A stretch of 64,000 nucleotides of DNA from Petrosia ficiformis (Eukaryota; Porifera; Demospongiae; Haplosclerida; Petrosiidae). The stretch spans positions 59,461,537 through 59,525,536 of the forward strand of contig OX345636.1 of assembly GCA_947044365.1 (NCBI GenBank), given 5' to 3'. The translations under genes and the position numbers were made by a program. The notes beneath the pieces were generated by a model. The model was not told the origin of the DNA, did no database searches, and was given only the letters and a program-made list of their open reading frames with translations. Shown here in pieces: positions 38,723-49,260 of the stretch; within the stretch, counting starts at the first letter, position 1, and the number at the start of each line of letters is the position of its first letter.

Positions 38723-39108
38723 ATCCCTATGATTGCTTTCCCACGGGTTCGATGTATGTTTATATATATATATATGTTTGTGTCACCTACGCGAGTATGG
38801 GTTGTATACGTAGTTAAGGAAGTTACATCATTCCCGGGGGCTCGGTCAATTAATGGGCGTGGCGCGTAAAAGAACGCGCGATCAAGCTCTACACACCAGC
38901 AGAAAGAAAGCTGTTGAGCTTACGTAGAAACTGTAACTAATAGCTAGCTATTCTGCCTGAAATATATTTCTAAAGTTCTACAAGGTCCTTTGAAAGGTCA
39001 GGAGAGTAGATAATCAAAATAATAACTATAATAAGCTGTTGTCTTTCATGCTTGATAAAGTCAGCCATGATTACTGAATTCTGGACACCACAAAGCAGTC
39101 ATAAGGAT
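38723..39108 (+). mobile_element. MITE with TIR ATCCCTATGATTGCTTT, copy 1
   Basis: Left end ATCCCTATGATTGCTTT (38723-38739), right end AAAGCAGTCATAAGGAT (39092-39108). The interior has the distinctive GGGCGTGGCGCGTAAAAGAA and GCGCGATCAAGCTCTACA. A reverse-oriented copy lies at 49921-50329. A further lone end, AAAGCAATCATAGGGAT, is at 39133-39149. The homology between copies extends outward through a GGCCCGTAGGGCC stem and a T run. No ORF of note. Confidence 0.8.
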
Positions 39109-39149
39109 ACTTTTATCTTCACTTAAATTTGTAAAGCAATCATAGGGAT

Positions 39150-39520
39150 GTTTTTTTCTCTATATACACTTGTTTATAAATATGATCATTTCCATTCTAC
39201 TAAACTACATAAGGATGTGAAAATATTCAGCCAACTACTGGACATTTTTGTGACCTATTTTCACCACATCCCTAACTAAGTGTACATGTGTACAAGTAGA
39301 GTAAGCATATAATTTAAAAGTTTTGGTATACTGAGCCCCACACCCCAAGTTCCACTTTGAGAAACTTGTCTACAGCATTCAAATTATGACATGTATGTAC
39401 ACGCCTTGTACATGTACAATCAGTGCTGTGGTTGAGATTAACCACATCTCAGATGAATTACATGAAATTAACTCTCAGATTAATTTCATAACAGAATTAT
39501 ATATATGTACTTATACTATA
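39150..39520. other. AT-rich, nothing recognised
   Basis: Non-coding by inspection; a few TACATGTA motifs. Confidence 0.5.
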
Positions 39521-39790
39521 GTCTGTTCACATTCACAATGTCCTCAATATTATGATGTGATGACTTTATATGTAATAAAATTATAATGTATAGTTTAACG
39601 TCATAAGGTTAATACATGATTATACTGTAACTCAATAATGAAGCAGTGGATTGAAATTTGACATACACAAAAATGAACAGGAAGGATAATTATATTAAAA
39701 TGGTGCAGGTAAAAGATTATTCCAACTAAAGTTATCAACATTTTTCTTAGGCCATGGTGAACATGAATGGACCTTTAGATAAGTACCACT
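39520..39790 (+). repeat. Dispersed non-coding repeat, second copy
   Basis: Colinear with 7070-7312: CACAATGTCCTCA, GATGTGATGACTT, CTGTAACTCAATAATGAAGC, GAAGGATAATTATAT, AAAATGGTGCAGGTAAAAGA, CAACATTTTTC and GAACATGAATGGACCTTT appear in the same order. No ORF and no clear terminal repeats. Confidence 0.75.
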
Positions 39791-40189
39791 AAATATAATC
39801 CAAGCACCAGGTAGAACACACTGGATTATATACATTTATCAGACCTGCCAAGTCTCATGCTTTTGTGTTACTTCTCGCACTTAGTCTTTGAACTTATCAA
39901 AAATGCTTCTTTCTCACATAATCTGACATTCTTAAATTTTTTAAACAGCCCAACTTCCTTTAAAATACAGCCACGCCTTGAAATTTTAATTAAGTAGCTT
40001 CTTTTGTAATTACAATTTCAAGGTGTGACCACACGTACCTCAAAACAGATGCATCGATCAACAGCACCAAAAAATAACTCAACTGTTTTTCTTAAATCAA
40101 TGTTAAAATTAATACTTCTTGTAACAATAAATGTTCGTTAGAAAAACAGTTGTTTCAGCATTATGCAGATGTTATCTTTGAGATAGTAT
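39791..40189. other. AT-rich, nothing recognised
   Basis: No coding or structural feature found. Confidence 0.5.
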
Positions 40190-40293
40190 AATGTAGTAAT
40201 ATGGAACTATTGTAACAATGTAGTAATATGGAACTATTGTAACAATATAGTAATATGGAACTACTGTAACAATGTAGTAATATGGAACTATTG
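40190..40293. repeat. 28-bp minisatellite, 4 copies
   Basis: ATGTAGTAATATGGAACTAT followed by TGTAACA repeats about four times with single-base variants. Confidence 0.85.
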
Positions 40294-40655
40294 TTTGTAT
40301 AGTATAATTGTCTCTCTTTTTACAATCTCTATTGTAATCATGTTTTAATTACATGTCTGATGTTATTGTTCTGTGACACCAATTTATGTTCTGTGTACTG
40401 CTATAAATACTCTGAACTTATCATTTTTAAGAGATTACTGCTATTCATTGTTAGTGACTTTGTTACACTATCATTGAGCTGATGTGGTTTTCCTGGTTTC
40501 TCTAGCTTTGAGAATGATTGCTTTCAGAATATCCTGTTCTGAATTAAATACATTGTATTTGTAATTATTAACAACATTTTGCTAATTTCTTTTTTCTTGT
40601 GTTAGACTTTCAGAACTAGAAGTATACTTCTGTCAAGAACTATTTTTCAAGGTTA

Positions 40656-41464
40656 GCTTAATTAACGAGCGCCGTCGGGACGGGACCCTCGCCTACATGG
40701 CAAAGTAATACAAAGCACTCCATTTTAAAAAAAAATATAATGAAGTGTATGAAACAAACAACACTTTTGTTACATGGAATAGAAATACAAATTTGAAAAC
40801 ATTTCATTATGGGCATTAATTAAAACTGTTATATAATTATAATATATATATAATTATATATATAACTTTATATCCTAAAAGACAAAATAAGAATATCAAT
40901 GAAAGAAATGTATAATTTGTATATATATATATCTTACATCTTATTCTCTGTTTCCTTCGAAAAAGCTCTCAAGTCTACCTCTAAAGTCTCCGTGTGAAAA
41001 CGAATCACCTCTACCACGTGTTTAGTATGCAAGCATGCACGTACGTGCACATACCTGTAGGTGGAGCTAGGTAGCTCTCTATCTTGCATCAATGGTGATG
41101 TAGTAGCAACCATTAAATCGATAGTTTTGGTGGTTTGAAGTGTTTCTTGGCTAGCGACAGCCATGCAAGAGGATCACCTGTGTTTTGTGTGTCTATATTT
41201 ACTCTCGTTATTGCCCTTGTTTCATCTTAAAGTCGTGAAACGGTAACTGTGAGTTATAAAACTTGTCATAACTTTAGAACCAAAAGGTTTTAGAAGAATT
41301 CCTACGTTAATTTTTTTCCTTGTATAATTTGAAGTGTACCAGTACCCCTTTTGAAATGTCAATGTTTTTATTTTTCAAGAAAAATTGCTAACACACACAC
41401 ACACACACACACACAGACAAAACGATTACCGTACCCTTCCGCCTACGCTACGCGGCGAGGGTAA
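40656..41464. mobile_element. About 810-bp insertion in the left arm of the inverted repeat
   Basis: In the right arm (reverse complement) AAGGTTAAGACTTGAAG is continuous; in the left arm AAGGTTA and AGACTTGAAG are separated by this segment. ACCCTCGCC at 40685-40693 and its reverse complement GGCGAGGGT at 41454-41462 lie near the two edges, and TA stands at both junctions, as for TA-targeting elements. GGGACCCTCGCCTACATGG also occurs as GGGACCCTCTCCTACATGG at 58609. It contains a possible small gene and an AC microsatellite (41390-41415). Confidence 0.65.
40941..41164 (-). CDS. Possible 59-residue, two-exon gene, unknown function
   Basis: From ATG at 41164, exon 1 (41055-41164) ends at CTACAG|GTATGT. 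A 44-nt intron follows (41011-41054) with a branch-like TACTAAAC and ends GTGGTAG. Exon 2 (41010-40941) ends in TAA. The 44-nt intron changes the frame, and the spliced product is 59 residues with RGDSFSHGDFRGRLESFFEG near the C terminus. Read without splicing, the first frame also continues, to a stop at 40934. There is no signal peptide or known domain. The splice signals are good and the intron is short; the gene model is otherwise unsupported. It lies inside the insertion 40656-41464, so it may belong to a transposon. Confidence 0.35.
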
Positions 41465-41834
41465 TAAGACTTGAAGAGAGAGTGGGTGGTATGACAGTAA
41501 ACAGTAATTATTGAACATACCCACCAATAGTCCTTTTGCATGTATACTATACGAGGTAAATAATTACATTACTACTTGTGTGATGTCACTACCAGTTGCT
41601 CTTTTAAGGACAGAAGAATTTGCTAAACTAGCTCTACTATATCAGAATGTAGTGAAAACTAGAACCCAAGTACATTATTGAGTGTTTATATGATGTGATG
41701 AGGATAAACAAAGACTCAATAGAGTCCATCCTTGGCATGTTGTATATACTTACTCAACACTTCATAAAATTATATATTAATAATATAAGTGGATGAAACT
41801 GCCATGTGTGTTCAATAGCTACACTGATCTTGAA

Positions 41835-41990
41835 AACCACAAACCCTATAAATATGTTAGTTGGTGTATTTGTGTAATTTGAGGTGCTGAATTCAAACCT
41901 TTCAGAATTTTCAATTACAAGCAGCCATTTTGTAGTTACGTAGAATCAATTCTCTTCATTTTGATCCAATTGGGTAAATCATTTTTCCAA
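41835..41990 (-). repeat. Inverted copy of the 300-bp unit
   Basis: CCCTATAAATATGTTAGTTGG and CAATTACAAGCAGCCATTTT are the reverse complement of parts of the units at 42400-43900. It is the left-arm partner of the last unit at about 43800-43930. Confidence 0.75.
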
Positions 41991-43049
41991 TACAGTGAAA
42001 TTTAATTACGCAACACTTTTAACATGTCCTCACACATTTAATATGTATATACATGACAGATTTAGCTTTATATTACATCATACAAGAAAGTGTAATGAAT
42101 GTAAAAATCACTAGAAGTATAATTATTACAGACAGGTTAATTATATTCAGAAGTCAATCTGCAACATTATGAAATATTGGCATTTTGATGGGAATTGATA
42201 CACAAACAACTTGAGAGAATGTAGTAAACTTCAATTCAGTTTCTAAGGAAACTGCAGCCTTACATAAAATATGGTTTATCAGTAAGAAGCAACAATCCTT
42301 AACATGAAAACCATAAACTACTATATGTTTAGTTTTATATCTATTTCATCTCATAGTTGATTCACCATTGTGAAATGGGAATGTAGTGATACACTAAACT
42401 TCTATGTAGACATGTTTATTGAGTGTATGTGTGCATATTGTGACCATTTTTAAGTTATCATATCCATCAATTACACCCCTATAGGTCAATTGGATGAAAA
42501 CAAAGATAAATGACTGTAACTAGAAAACGGCTACTCGTAATTGAAAATTTCCTACAAATATGAACTCACCACCAAAAAGTACACAAATTACACCAACTAA
42601 CACATTCATAGGGTTTTGGCTTTTAATTTATTCTTACAAACTCCCTTATACACACTGTAATGACAATTGCAGTGTGTATAATGACAATAGCATTCTACTA
42701 AATATTCTATGTAGACATGTTTATTGAGTGTATGTGTACATATTTTGACCATTTTAAATTATCATACATGTATCTATCAAAGATAAATGACTGTGACTAG
42801 AAAATGGCTACTTGTAATTGAAAAATATGATCTCACCACCTAAAAGTACACAAATTACACCAACTAACACATTCATAGGGTTTTGGTTTTTAATTTATTC
42901 TTATAAACTCCATTAGACACACTGTAATGACAATTGCAGTGTGTATAATGCAAAATCTGACAATATCATTCAACCAAATATTCTATGTAGACATGTTTAT
43001 TGAGTGTATGTATACATACATGTTTGATTCGGACTATGGCCGCTGGGCT

Positions 43050-43122
43050 GCCTTGGTAGCTCAGTTGGTAGAGCATCTGTCTGGAGTACAGAGTGTTGTG
43101 GGTTCGGATCCCACCTGAGGCA
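43050..43122 (+). tRNA. tRNA-like SINE head (cloverleaf, GGA in anticodon position)
   Basis: All four stems can be drawn: acceptor GCCTTGG/CTGAGGC, D-stem GCTC/GAGC, anticodon stem TCTGT/ACAGA with loop CTGGAGT, T-stem GTGGG/CCCAC with loop TTCGGAT, discriminator A. GGA would read a serine codon, but the variable loop is only 5 nt (GTGTT), whereas serine tRNAs have a long arm. With the SINE body attached, it is better read as a tRNA-derived promoter than a working tRNA-Ser. Confidence 0.7.
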
Positions 43123-43200
43123 ACTTTCATTTTCATTTTTCCATTGCCTCAGGTGTCTTTCTTTCTTTCTTTCTTTCTACATCTTCTATAACATCATGTA
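43050..43200 (+). mobile_element. Full-length tRNA-derived SINE
   Basis: The head is tRNA-like (43050-43122), the body is AACTTTCATTTTCATTTTTCC and CATTGCCTCAGGTGTC, then (TTTC)n and the ending TATAACATCATGTA. The head holds pol III A-box (TAGCTCAGTTGG, 43057-43068) and B-box (GGTTCGGATCC, 43101-43111). GCCTCAGG in the body repeats, in inverse, the CCTGAGGC end of the head. Fragments of the family are at 919, 1035 and 3504. Confidence 0.85.
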
Positions 43201-43930
43201 TTTAATCAATACTTAGTAAATATATTTTAAATCATCAAATAACCATTAGACAGAGCTCTAAAGGTCAATTGAACTAAAACTAAGATAAATGACGGTAACT
43301 AGAAAACGGCTACTTGTAACTGAATTATTGCAAAAAATATCCTTAAAGTACACCAACTAACACGTTCACAGGGTTAGTGGTTTCAATTTATTCGTGTTAA
43401 AGTCATACAAACTCCATCATACACACTGTAATTGATTAAATGAATATTACAATATCTGACAATAACGCTCTACAAAATATTCTATGTATACATGTTTATT
43501 GAGTCTATGTGTACATATTGTCACCATTTTTAAGTTGTGATATCTGTGAAATAACCATTAGGTCTCTAAAGGTCAATTGGACCAAAACAAAGATAAATGA
43601 CTGTACTAGAAAACGGCTACTCATAATTGTAAAATTCCAGAAAATATGAACTCAGCACCTAAAAGTACACAACTAACACAATCATAGGGTTTGCGGTTTT
43701 TCATTTCGTCTTTTTAAATTCAAACAGAAAAAAGTCAATTTTTAACGACACACTAAAATTCTATGTAGACATGTATATTGAATGTATGATGTGTACATAT
43801 TTTGACCATTATGCCCTAAAGGTTAATTGGAAGAGAATTGATTCTAACTACAAAATGGCTGCTTGTATTTGAAAAATTCCAAAAGGTTTTAACTCAGAAA
43901 AACACTGTTACAGTATTTTATTTAAATTTC

Positions 43931-44560
43931 ACAGTTTTAAAGGTACTTTGTACTACTTTCAAGCTTAAGGTCATTCTAGCTGTTGAACATACTGTACATG
44001 ACAAGTGTCTGGCATCGCATTGATTTTATTTGGGCGGGCCTGAGCGAGCCCCACACTTATCAGTCAGCTTGAAAGTTTACACTGTATGTATATATAGTAT
44101 ATCATACATATTATTTTTGATTGTACAGCACGTATTCTGTAAATATCTTAATGTTCAAATTTTGTAAAGCCACATGCATGTCACAGCTTGATATCGATAG
44201 CTATGGATTGAGAAAAAGAAGAGATAGGGACAGAGCTAAATGAGCTATAGAGACCAAAAAGAGGAGAGAAATATGACAGTCTAAGAGAAGAGAAGCTTCA
44301 TTTGTCTAAAGTAGATTGAAGTTTCAAGATCATTCTAGCTGAGATCTTTTCCGGCCAATAAAATATTTAACATTGGGATTATTCCTACTTTATTTAACAG
44401 GTAATACCTCTAAAACCAACCCATCAACTGTTGCATTTTGCTCTTATTCCATCTCAAACACACTAAATGCTTGCTTTTACTCTATGTCCTAAATTTGGTT
44501 ATTCTAACCATACCTTCTCAGGCTCACCTCACAATGATTGCATGGATGCAAACATTCTCC
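43931..44560. other. Right-arm spacer, no gene recognised
   Basis: AT-rich with a purine-rich stretch near 44210-44300. No convincing frame. Confidence 0.5.
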
Positions 44561-44699
44561 AGTATATAAATTTATAATTTTATGAGGTGTTGAGTAAGTA
44601 TATACAACATGCCAAGGATGGACTCTATTGAGTCTTTGTTTATCCTCATCACATCATATAAACACTCATCACAAGACAATAAAGTACTTGGGTTCTAGT

Positions 44700-44775
44700 T
44701 TTTCACTACATTCTGATAAATAGAATAATATCACAGATCTGTGATATTATTCTATTTATCAGAATGTAGTGAAAA
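44700..44775. repeat. 76-bp perfect palindrome
   Basis: The left half (44700-44737) is TTTTCACTACATTCTGATAA then ATAGAATAATATCACAGA, and the right half (44738-44775) is its exact reverse complement, with no spacer (centre AGATCT). It lies in the right arm of the 4.7-kb inverted repeat; the left arm has a single, non-palindromic counterpart. Confidence 0.97.
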
Positions 44776-44865
44776 TCTCTTCTTGCAATCTTAAGGACTG
44801 ACGCTCTAGAGCGTCAGTCCTTAAGATTGCTCTAGAGCGTCAGTCCTTAAGATTGCAAGAAGAGA
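44776..44865. repeat. Second perfect inverted repeat with 35-bp arms
   Basis: Arms 44776-44810 (TCTCTTCTTGCAATCTTAAG then GACTGACGCTCTAGA) and 44831-44865 are exact reverse complements. The 20-bp middle, GCGTCAGTCCTTAAGATTGC, is an additional direct copy of part of the right arm. It abuts the first palindrome without a gap. Confidence 0.97.
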
Positions 44866-45175
44866 TGTCATACAGTAGTAATGTAATTCATTAGCTCTTA
44901 TAGCATACATGCAAAAGGACTATTGGTGGGTACGTTCAACAAAAATTGTTTCCTTTCATACCACCCACTCTGTCTTCAAGTCTTAACCTTAGAAATTAGT
45001 TCTTTGACAGAAGTATACTTCTAGTTCTGAAAATCTAACCTAAAAAAAATATAAATAGCAAAATATTTTAACAATTTCAGTCATTCATTATGAAAGCAAT
45101 TTGTTGTCAAACTACATACAGATTAATGATAGCAAACACCTTTAAAGTAAACTAACAATGGATATTCTACCTACA

Positions 45176-45440
45176 TGTACATCACAATTAATGACAAATC
45201 AACAGGTCATGGAGATATAAAAGGATACATGTATTATACTGACTTGTTATAAATGAGTGATTAGTTTGATAAAGTGACGCCTTTTCACACTAATCCCTCA
45301 TCCAAGCCATAATTATAGATAATTTGTTTTAACATGCATGTTTTTCTTCTACTAAATTTGTTGTTGCTTGAGATTTGGCTTCGTATCTACACAGCAGCAC
45401 GCCCCGAATGAAGTGATTCTACAGAAGCTAGAAGTCTCCT
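45176..45440. other. AT-rich, nothing recognised
   Basis: No coding or repeat feature found. Confidence 0.5.
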
Positions 45441-45450
45441 CCAGCTACTG

Positions 45451-46035
45451 TACACTACCATACATTGTTGATGTACATGTACATGTACACACTGTCCCTT
45501 TAGTACATGTATATATGTATGTGTATATGCATCACACTGTACACTACCATACATTGTTGATGTACACGTATACACTGTACCTTTAGTACATGTATATATG
45601 TACATGTATGTGTATATGCATCACACTGTACACTACCATACATTGTTGATGTACATGTACACACTGTACCTTTAGTACATGTATATATATGTATGTGTAT
45701 ATGCATCACACTGTACACTACCATACATTGTTGATGTACATGTTCACACTGTACCTTTTGTACATGTGTACAATGTATATGTATGTGTATATACATCACA
45801 CTGTACACTACCATACATTGTTGATGTACACGTACACACTGTACCTTTAGTACATGTATATATGTATGCGTATACACATCACACTGTACACTACCATACA
45901 TTGTTGATGTACACGTACACACTGTACCTTTAGTACATGTATATATGTATGTGTATATACATCACACTGTGCACTACCATACATTGTTGATGTACACGTA
46001 CACACTGTACCTTTAGTACATGTATATATGTATCA
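45451..46035. repeat. 83-90 bp minisatellite, 7 copies
   Basis: TACACTACCATACATTGTTG starts at 45451, 45540, 45629, 45714, 45804, 45887 and 45970 (GCACTACC in the last). Between them lie GTACACACTGTACCTTTAG and a variable TACATGTATATATGTATG tail. Long open frames here on both strands are repeat translation. Confidence 0.95.
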
Positions 46036-46289
46036 GTGTTTTCCGTAGAATATGAATCAAGCGAGTCACAAGCACACTCATTTATTAACCACACCTACTA
46101 AACACACCTATTTTGTACACCTAAAGTATGATAGCTGCAGTATACGTCTATACAGAAGTGATGTACAAGCAGATTATCTGATACAAACATCTCTCTTTAA
46201 GATCCTAGCATACATGCATTGTAGTTCAACATTATACATGTAGATCTAGTATTGAACAGGTTCAAATTGCAAAACACAGTTTGTGATGC

Positions 46290-46709
46290 TTGAGCCAGTG
46301 CTTTAGTAGTAGCAACCACTACCTGAACCTATATTTAACAACAAGTACATACCTTTTGTATTATCATATTGAGTTACTGATTAGAATGAACAGCAAGAGA
46401 ATAAGTCAAATATCAATTCAACAATGTTACAGCATGAATATGATCCCAGCAATAACATCTCACCAAATAACAACAAATACTTTATCATCTAATGATGAAA
46501 TGAGAAATAGGAAATGTCTAAACAATAAAACATTTTATTCAACTTATAGAGGGGTGAGTGACGGGAGTAATGAAATTATGTTTGAAGAAGGCCACTATAA
46601 AGTAAAGTATACAATACTAATAGTGGAATGGATTTGTAGACTGAGCAACAATATATTGGTGATATGGGATTTTACATTAATTCCAACAATGACATGTACA
46701 TGTACATAA
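46290..46709 (+). CDS. Weak candidate ORF, 139 codons, unknown
   Basis: An open frame of unusual length for this AT-rich DNA, with the first ATG at about 46386. The composition is Asn/Ser/Ile/Tyr-rich, close to what AT-rich non-coding DNA gives. No domain or family is recognised, there is no good initiation context, and it ends in a TACATGTACAT motif. It could be chance or an exon of an unknown gene. Confidence 0.15.
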   Translation: MSQCFSSSNHYLNLYLTTSTYLLYYHIELLIRMNSKRISQISIQQCYSMNMIPAITSHQITTNTLSSNDEMRNRKCLNNKTFYSTYRGVSDGSNEIMFEEGHYKVKYTILIVEWICRLSNNILVIWDFTLIPTMTCTCT

Positions 46710-47610
46710 GTCTCGGCCAGCTACCCACAAGAAAGGGGAGTAGGCATCTGCTGAAGTACTTTTTTACAATATGCCATTAATCAGTCTTCTTAATGTCATG
46801 AGGAAAATGTTAGTGGAAATGTTGGGATATACATGTATTAAGGATGAAAGACACAATTATTGTAATTCCTATAATTAGTTAGTGGTTGGTGAAACTTTAT
46901 AGTATTAATTAAATTTCTCAATATGCTGTGCTGTGCAGAACCCTCACCACTGTGATATGGTAAGAGTACTCACACTGTAAAAACCAACGGGTTATTTTAA
47001 CCCTCATTTGAGTAACAATGTAATATTAATAAATTCAATTCCTGTGGTGTATTATTGTATCTCCTGTTCAATTACTAGTCAAACAAATTCCACAAATTTT
47101 GTACTTATAATAAATAACAGATAACAATAAGAATTATAATTATAATTATGTACTTTAATAAAAATTAGTTGAGATAAGAGAAAATAGTACTTATTAGCAT
47201 TGATTTAGTCTCAGGAGGTAACTTTTGAACCAAAAGTCTACCTCATGTTAGTTTTATCTTCTTGTTCTGATCCTATTGGTACCTCTATTACAGTGTTCTC
47301 AACAGGATTTAACATCCAAATGGTACAAGTAGTAGCGTGGTTTGCATGCCAGCAAAAAAATGCAATTAATTAATTATTCATGAGGGCATGTTCAATAGTG
47401 TTCTTCACACCCACAGCATTGTTAGCATATCGAAGAAGTAACGAAAACTCGTTAGTAGTTATCAGTTTTGTGTTTATTTCTGTCATTTTCTGTCACTTTT
47501 TCACTTGATATACATTTGAACACTCTAAATAAATATAATTTCATCATTTGTGTATTTATTTTTTAATAGTCTGCAATATGCATAACCAAACATTGAATTT
47601 TATACAAACC
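46710..47610. other. AT-rich intergenic sequence
   Basis: No gene recognised. ATTAATTATTCATGAGGGCATG at about 47370 resembles ATTAATTTTCATGAGGGGTATG at about 53518, so a short dispersed element is possible. Confidence 0.45.
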
Positions 47611-47786
47611 CAGTGTTTCCTCTAAAGGGTGGTAACATGGCACTCCCCACCCTTTAGTCTTGCTCCCCCAACCTTTAATGTTAAAGTTTATACTGAAAAA
47701 CAATACTGATTGAACATTGTTAACCAGACATCATGTACCACAGATCCACTCCCCCACTCTTAATATTTATCCTGGGGGAAACACTG
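47611..47786. mobile_element. hAT-like MITE, 176 bp
   Basis: The left end CAGTGTTTCCTCTAAAGGG and, reading in from the right, CAGTGTTTCCCCCAGGATA form an imperfect terminal inverted repeat. The flanking 8-mers TACAAACC and TAAATCAA are too different to call a target duplication. Confidence 0.55.
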
Positions 47787-47884
47787 TAAATCAAATGGTA
47801 TGTGGTTATACCAAATGGTACCATACCATTCAAAATAACCTTGTGAGAACTTTGCTCTTAGTTTGGCTGTGGCGTTTCGTGAGA

Positions 47885-48165
47885 AACACACAGACACACA
47901 GACACACACACACACACACACACACCTAGCAGTGTCAATTGCGACTAGACTCTTCTGCTATCCAGTTGTCTATAGGGGAGAGACTGACTCTCCAGACTGC
48001 CATCAGGGGTACAATAAGGTATACAGGTACATCCATTAATGAAAATATCACCTCCATTCTAAAATTTAATTAAAGATTAGAATTTAATTAGAGCTACAAT
48101 AAAGTAGAATAATGACAGTGGTATTCTTTGATTTCACTTTGTGTGATCACATTGATGAGCCCTAC
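47885..48165. repeat. CA microsatellite plus duplicated 240-bp segment, copy 1
   Basis: (CA)n at 47885-47925 is followed by AGCAGTGTCAATTGCGACTA, GACTCTTCTGCTATCCAGTT, TCCATTAATGAAAATATCACC and TAAAATTTAATTAAAGATTA. The same order, again preceded by a CA run, is at 48825-49095. Confidence 0.9.
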
Positions 48166-48700
48166 ATTACTTTGATTTTTATAGAAAACTTTGATTTCTA
48201 AACACAATTCATCCCATAATTGATATTGGTATATAATGTGCTGACATGATAAGATTATTCATACACAACATCTCTAGAGAGACTCCAGCAGATTTATAAT
48301 TATATTCAATATTAGATAAACAAGGGTGTGGCGGTAAAGATATTCCAATCAATTTAAATTGACCAACAGTGGGATGAACAAAAACGTAATATTAACACAG
48401 AACAAGTCACCTGACTAATCATGTGATGCATACTGAGAGTAATTTAATTATGCAGTCAAGGTTAGGGACACACTGAGTACATTCTTTTCCTGTGCAAATA
48501 GGCAGTGCCATAGGCATATTCAATACCTTTAATCTTTATTGGTCCCATTCTTGTACTATATGCACATATCTAATATTATTTACCTAACCAGTGTCTACAT
48601 GTTATTAATAGTACATTAAGTATTATTGTTTATAATATAAAATTGCTCATGATTTGTTCCTCTAATTAGTTCATTACATGTCAAAACTAAGTACATGTAG
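48166..48700. other. AT-rich, nothing recognised
   Basis: No coding or RNA feature found. Confidence 0.5.
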
Positions 48701-48704
48701 ATTG

Positions 48705-48823
48705 GAATAAAGATGTCTAATATGAGGTGAGTGGAGATAAGGAGAACAATTGAAATACTGAACAGAATAAATAGTATTGCTCGAACTTAACACCAATAAA
48801 TTCATTTTACAATAAAATGCATC

Positions 48824-48863
<40 letters not shown>

Positions 48864-49210
48864 CATGTAGCAGTGTCAATTGCGACTAGACTCTCCTGCT
48901 ATCCAGTTGTCAATAGGGGAAAGACTGGCTCTCCAGACTGCCATTAGGTGTACAATAAAGTATACAGGTACATCCATTAATGAAAATATCACCTCCATTC
49001 TAAAATTTAATTAAAGATTAGATTTTAATTAGAGCTACAATAAAGTAGAATATAGACAGTGGTATTCTTTGATTTCACCTTATGTGATCACATATGTCTT
49101 TATTATGAGGTGAGCGCAGAAAAGGAGAACAATTGAAATACTGAATATCATTTATAGTATTGTCTAAACTTAACACCGATAAATTCATTTTACAATAAAA
49201 TTCATCAATT
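48705..49210. repeat. Duplicated block: Y-(CA)n-X-Y
   Basis: Segment Y (GAGGTGAG..., AGGAGAACAATTGAAATACTGA, AAATTCATTTTACAATAAAA) occurs at 48720-48815 and again at 49103-49208. Between the two lie (CA)n (48825-48860) and segment X, the second copy of 47926-48165. The arrangement implies tandem duplication with the CA run near a junction. Confidence 0.85.
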
Positions 49211-49260
49211 TTATCTGTATAGGATCACATTACAATAGATGGGATAACTAGGAACGGTCA

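Larger units (their letters stand above)
42400..43930 (+). repeat. About 300-bp tandem units, 5 copies
   Basis: TTCTATGTAGACATGTTT or a close variant occurs at 42400, 42705, 42981, 43480 and 43759. Each is followed by TTGACCATTTT-type sequence, GGTCAATTGGA, AGATAAATGACTGTAACTAG, AAAACGGCTACT and ACACCAACTAACAC. The third unit is 499 bp because a SINE is inserted in it. Non-coding. Confidence 0.85.
40440..45175. mobile_element. 4.7-kb diverged inverted repeat (foldback structure)
   Basis: Left arm about 40440-41990, right arm about 43800-45175 in reverse. The best matching blocks are CAGAACTAGAAGTATACTTC at 40611 against GAAGTATACTTCTAGTTCTG at about 45010, and about 41466-41790 against 44565-44990, which share GACTCAATAGAGTCCATCC, TTGGCATGTTGTATATACTT and GCAAAAGGACTATTGG in opposite orientation. 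The loop is filled with about 300-bp tandem units. No transposase is seen, so a foldback transposon and an old inverted duplication are both possible. Confidence 0.75.

Noticed and set aside
38654..38869. 71-codon frame beginning MNAIEPLYTSTGREEIFFMA
   Set aside because: It runs through the end and interior of a MITE that has a non-coding copy at 49921-50329.
43050..43122. Functional tRNA-Ser(GGA)
   Set aside because: The cloverleaf is good, but the variable loop is 5 nt and the sequence continues into a repeated SINE body and TTTC tail.
45387..45933. Open frames of 72-140 codons on both strands
   Set aside because: They translate the 83-90 bp minisatellite and consist of repeated Tyr/Thr/Val/His blocks; both strands are open at once.
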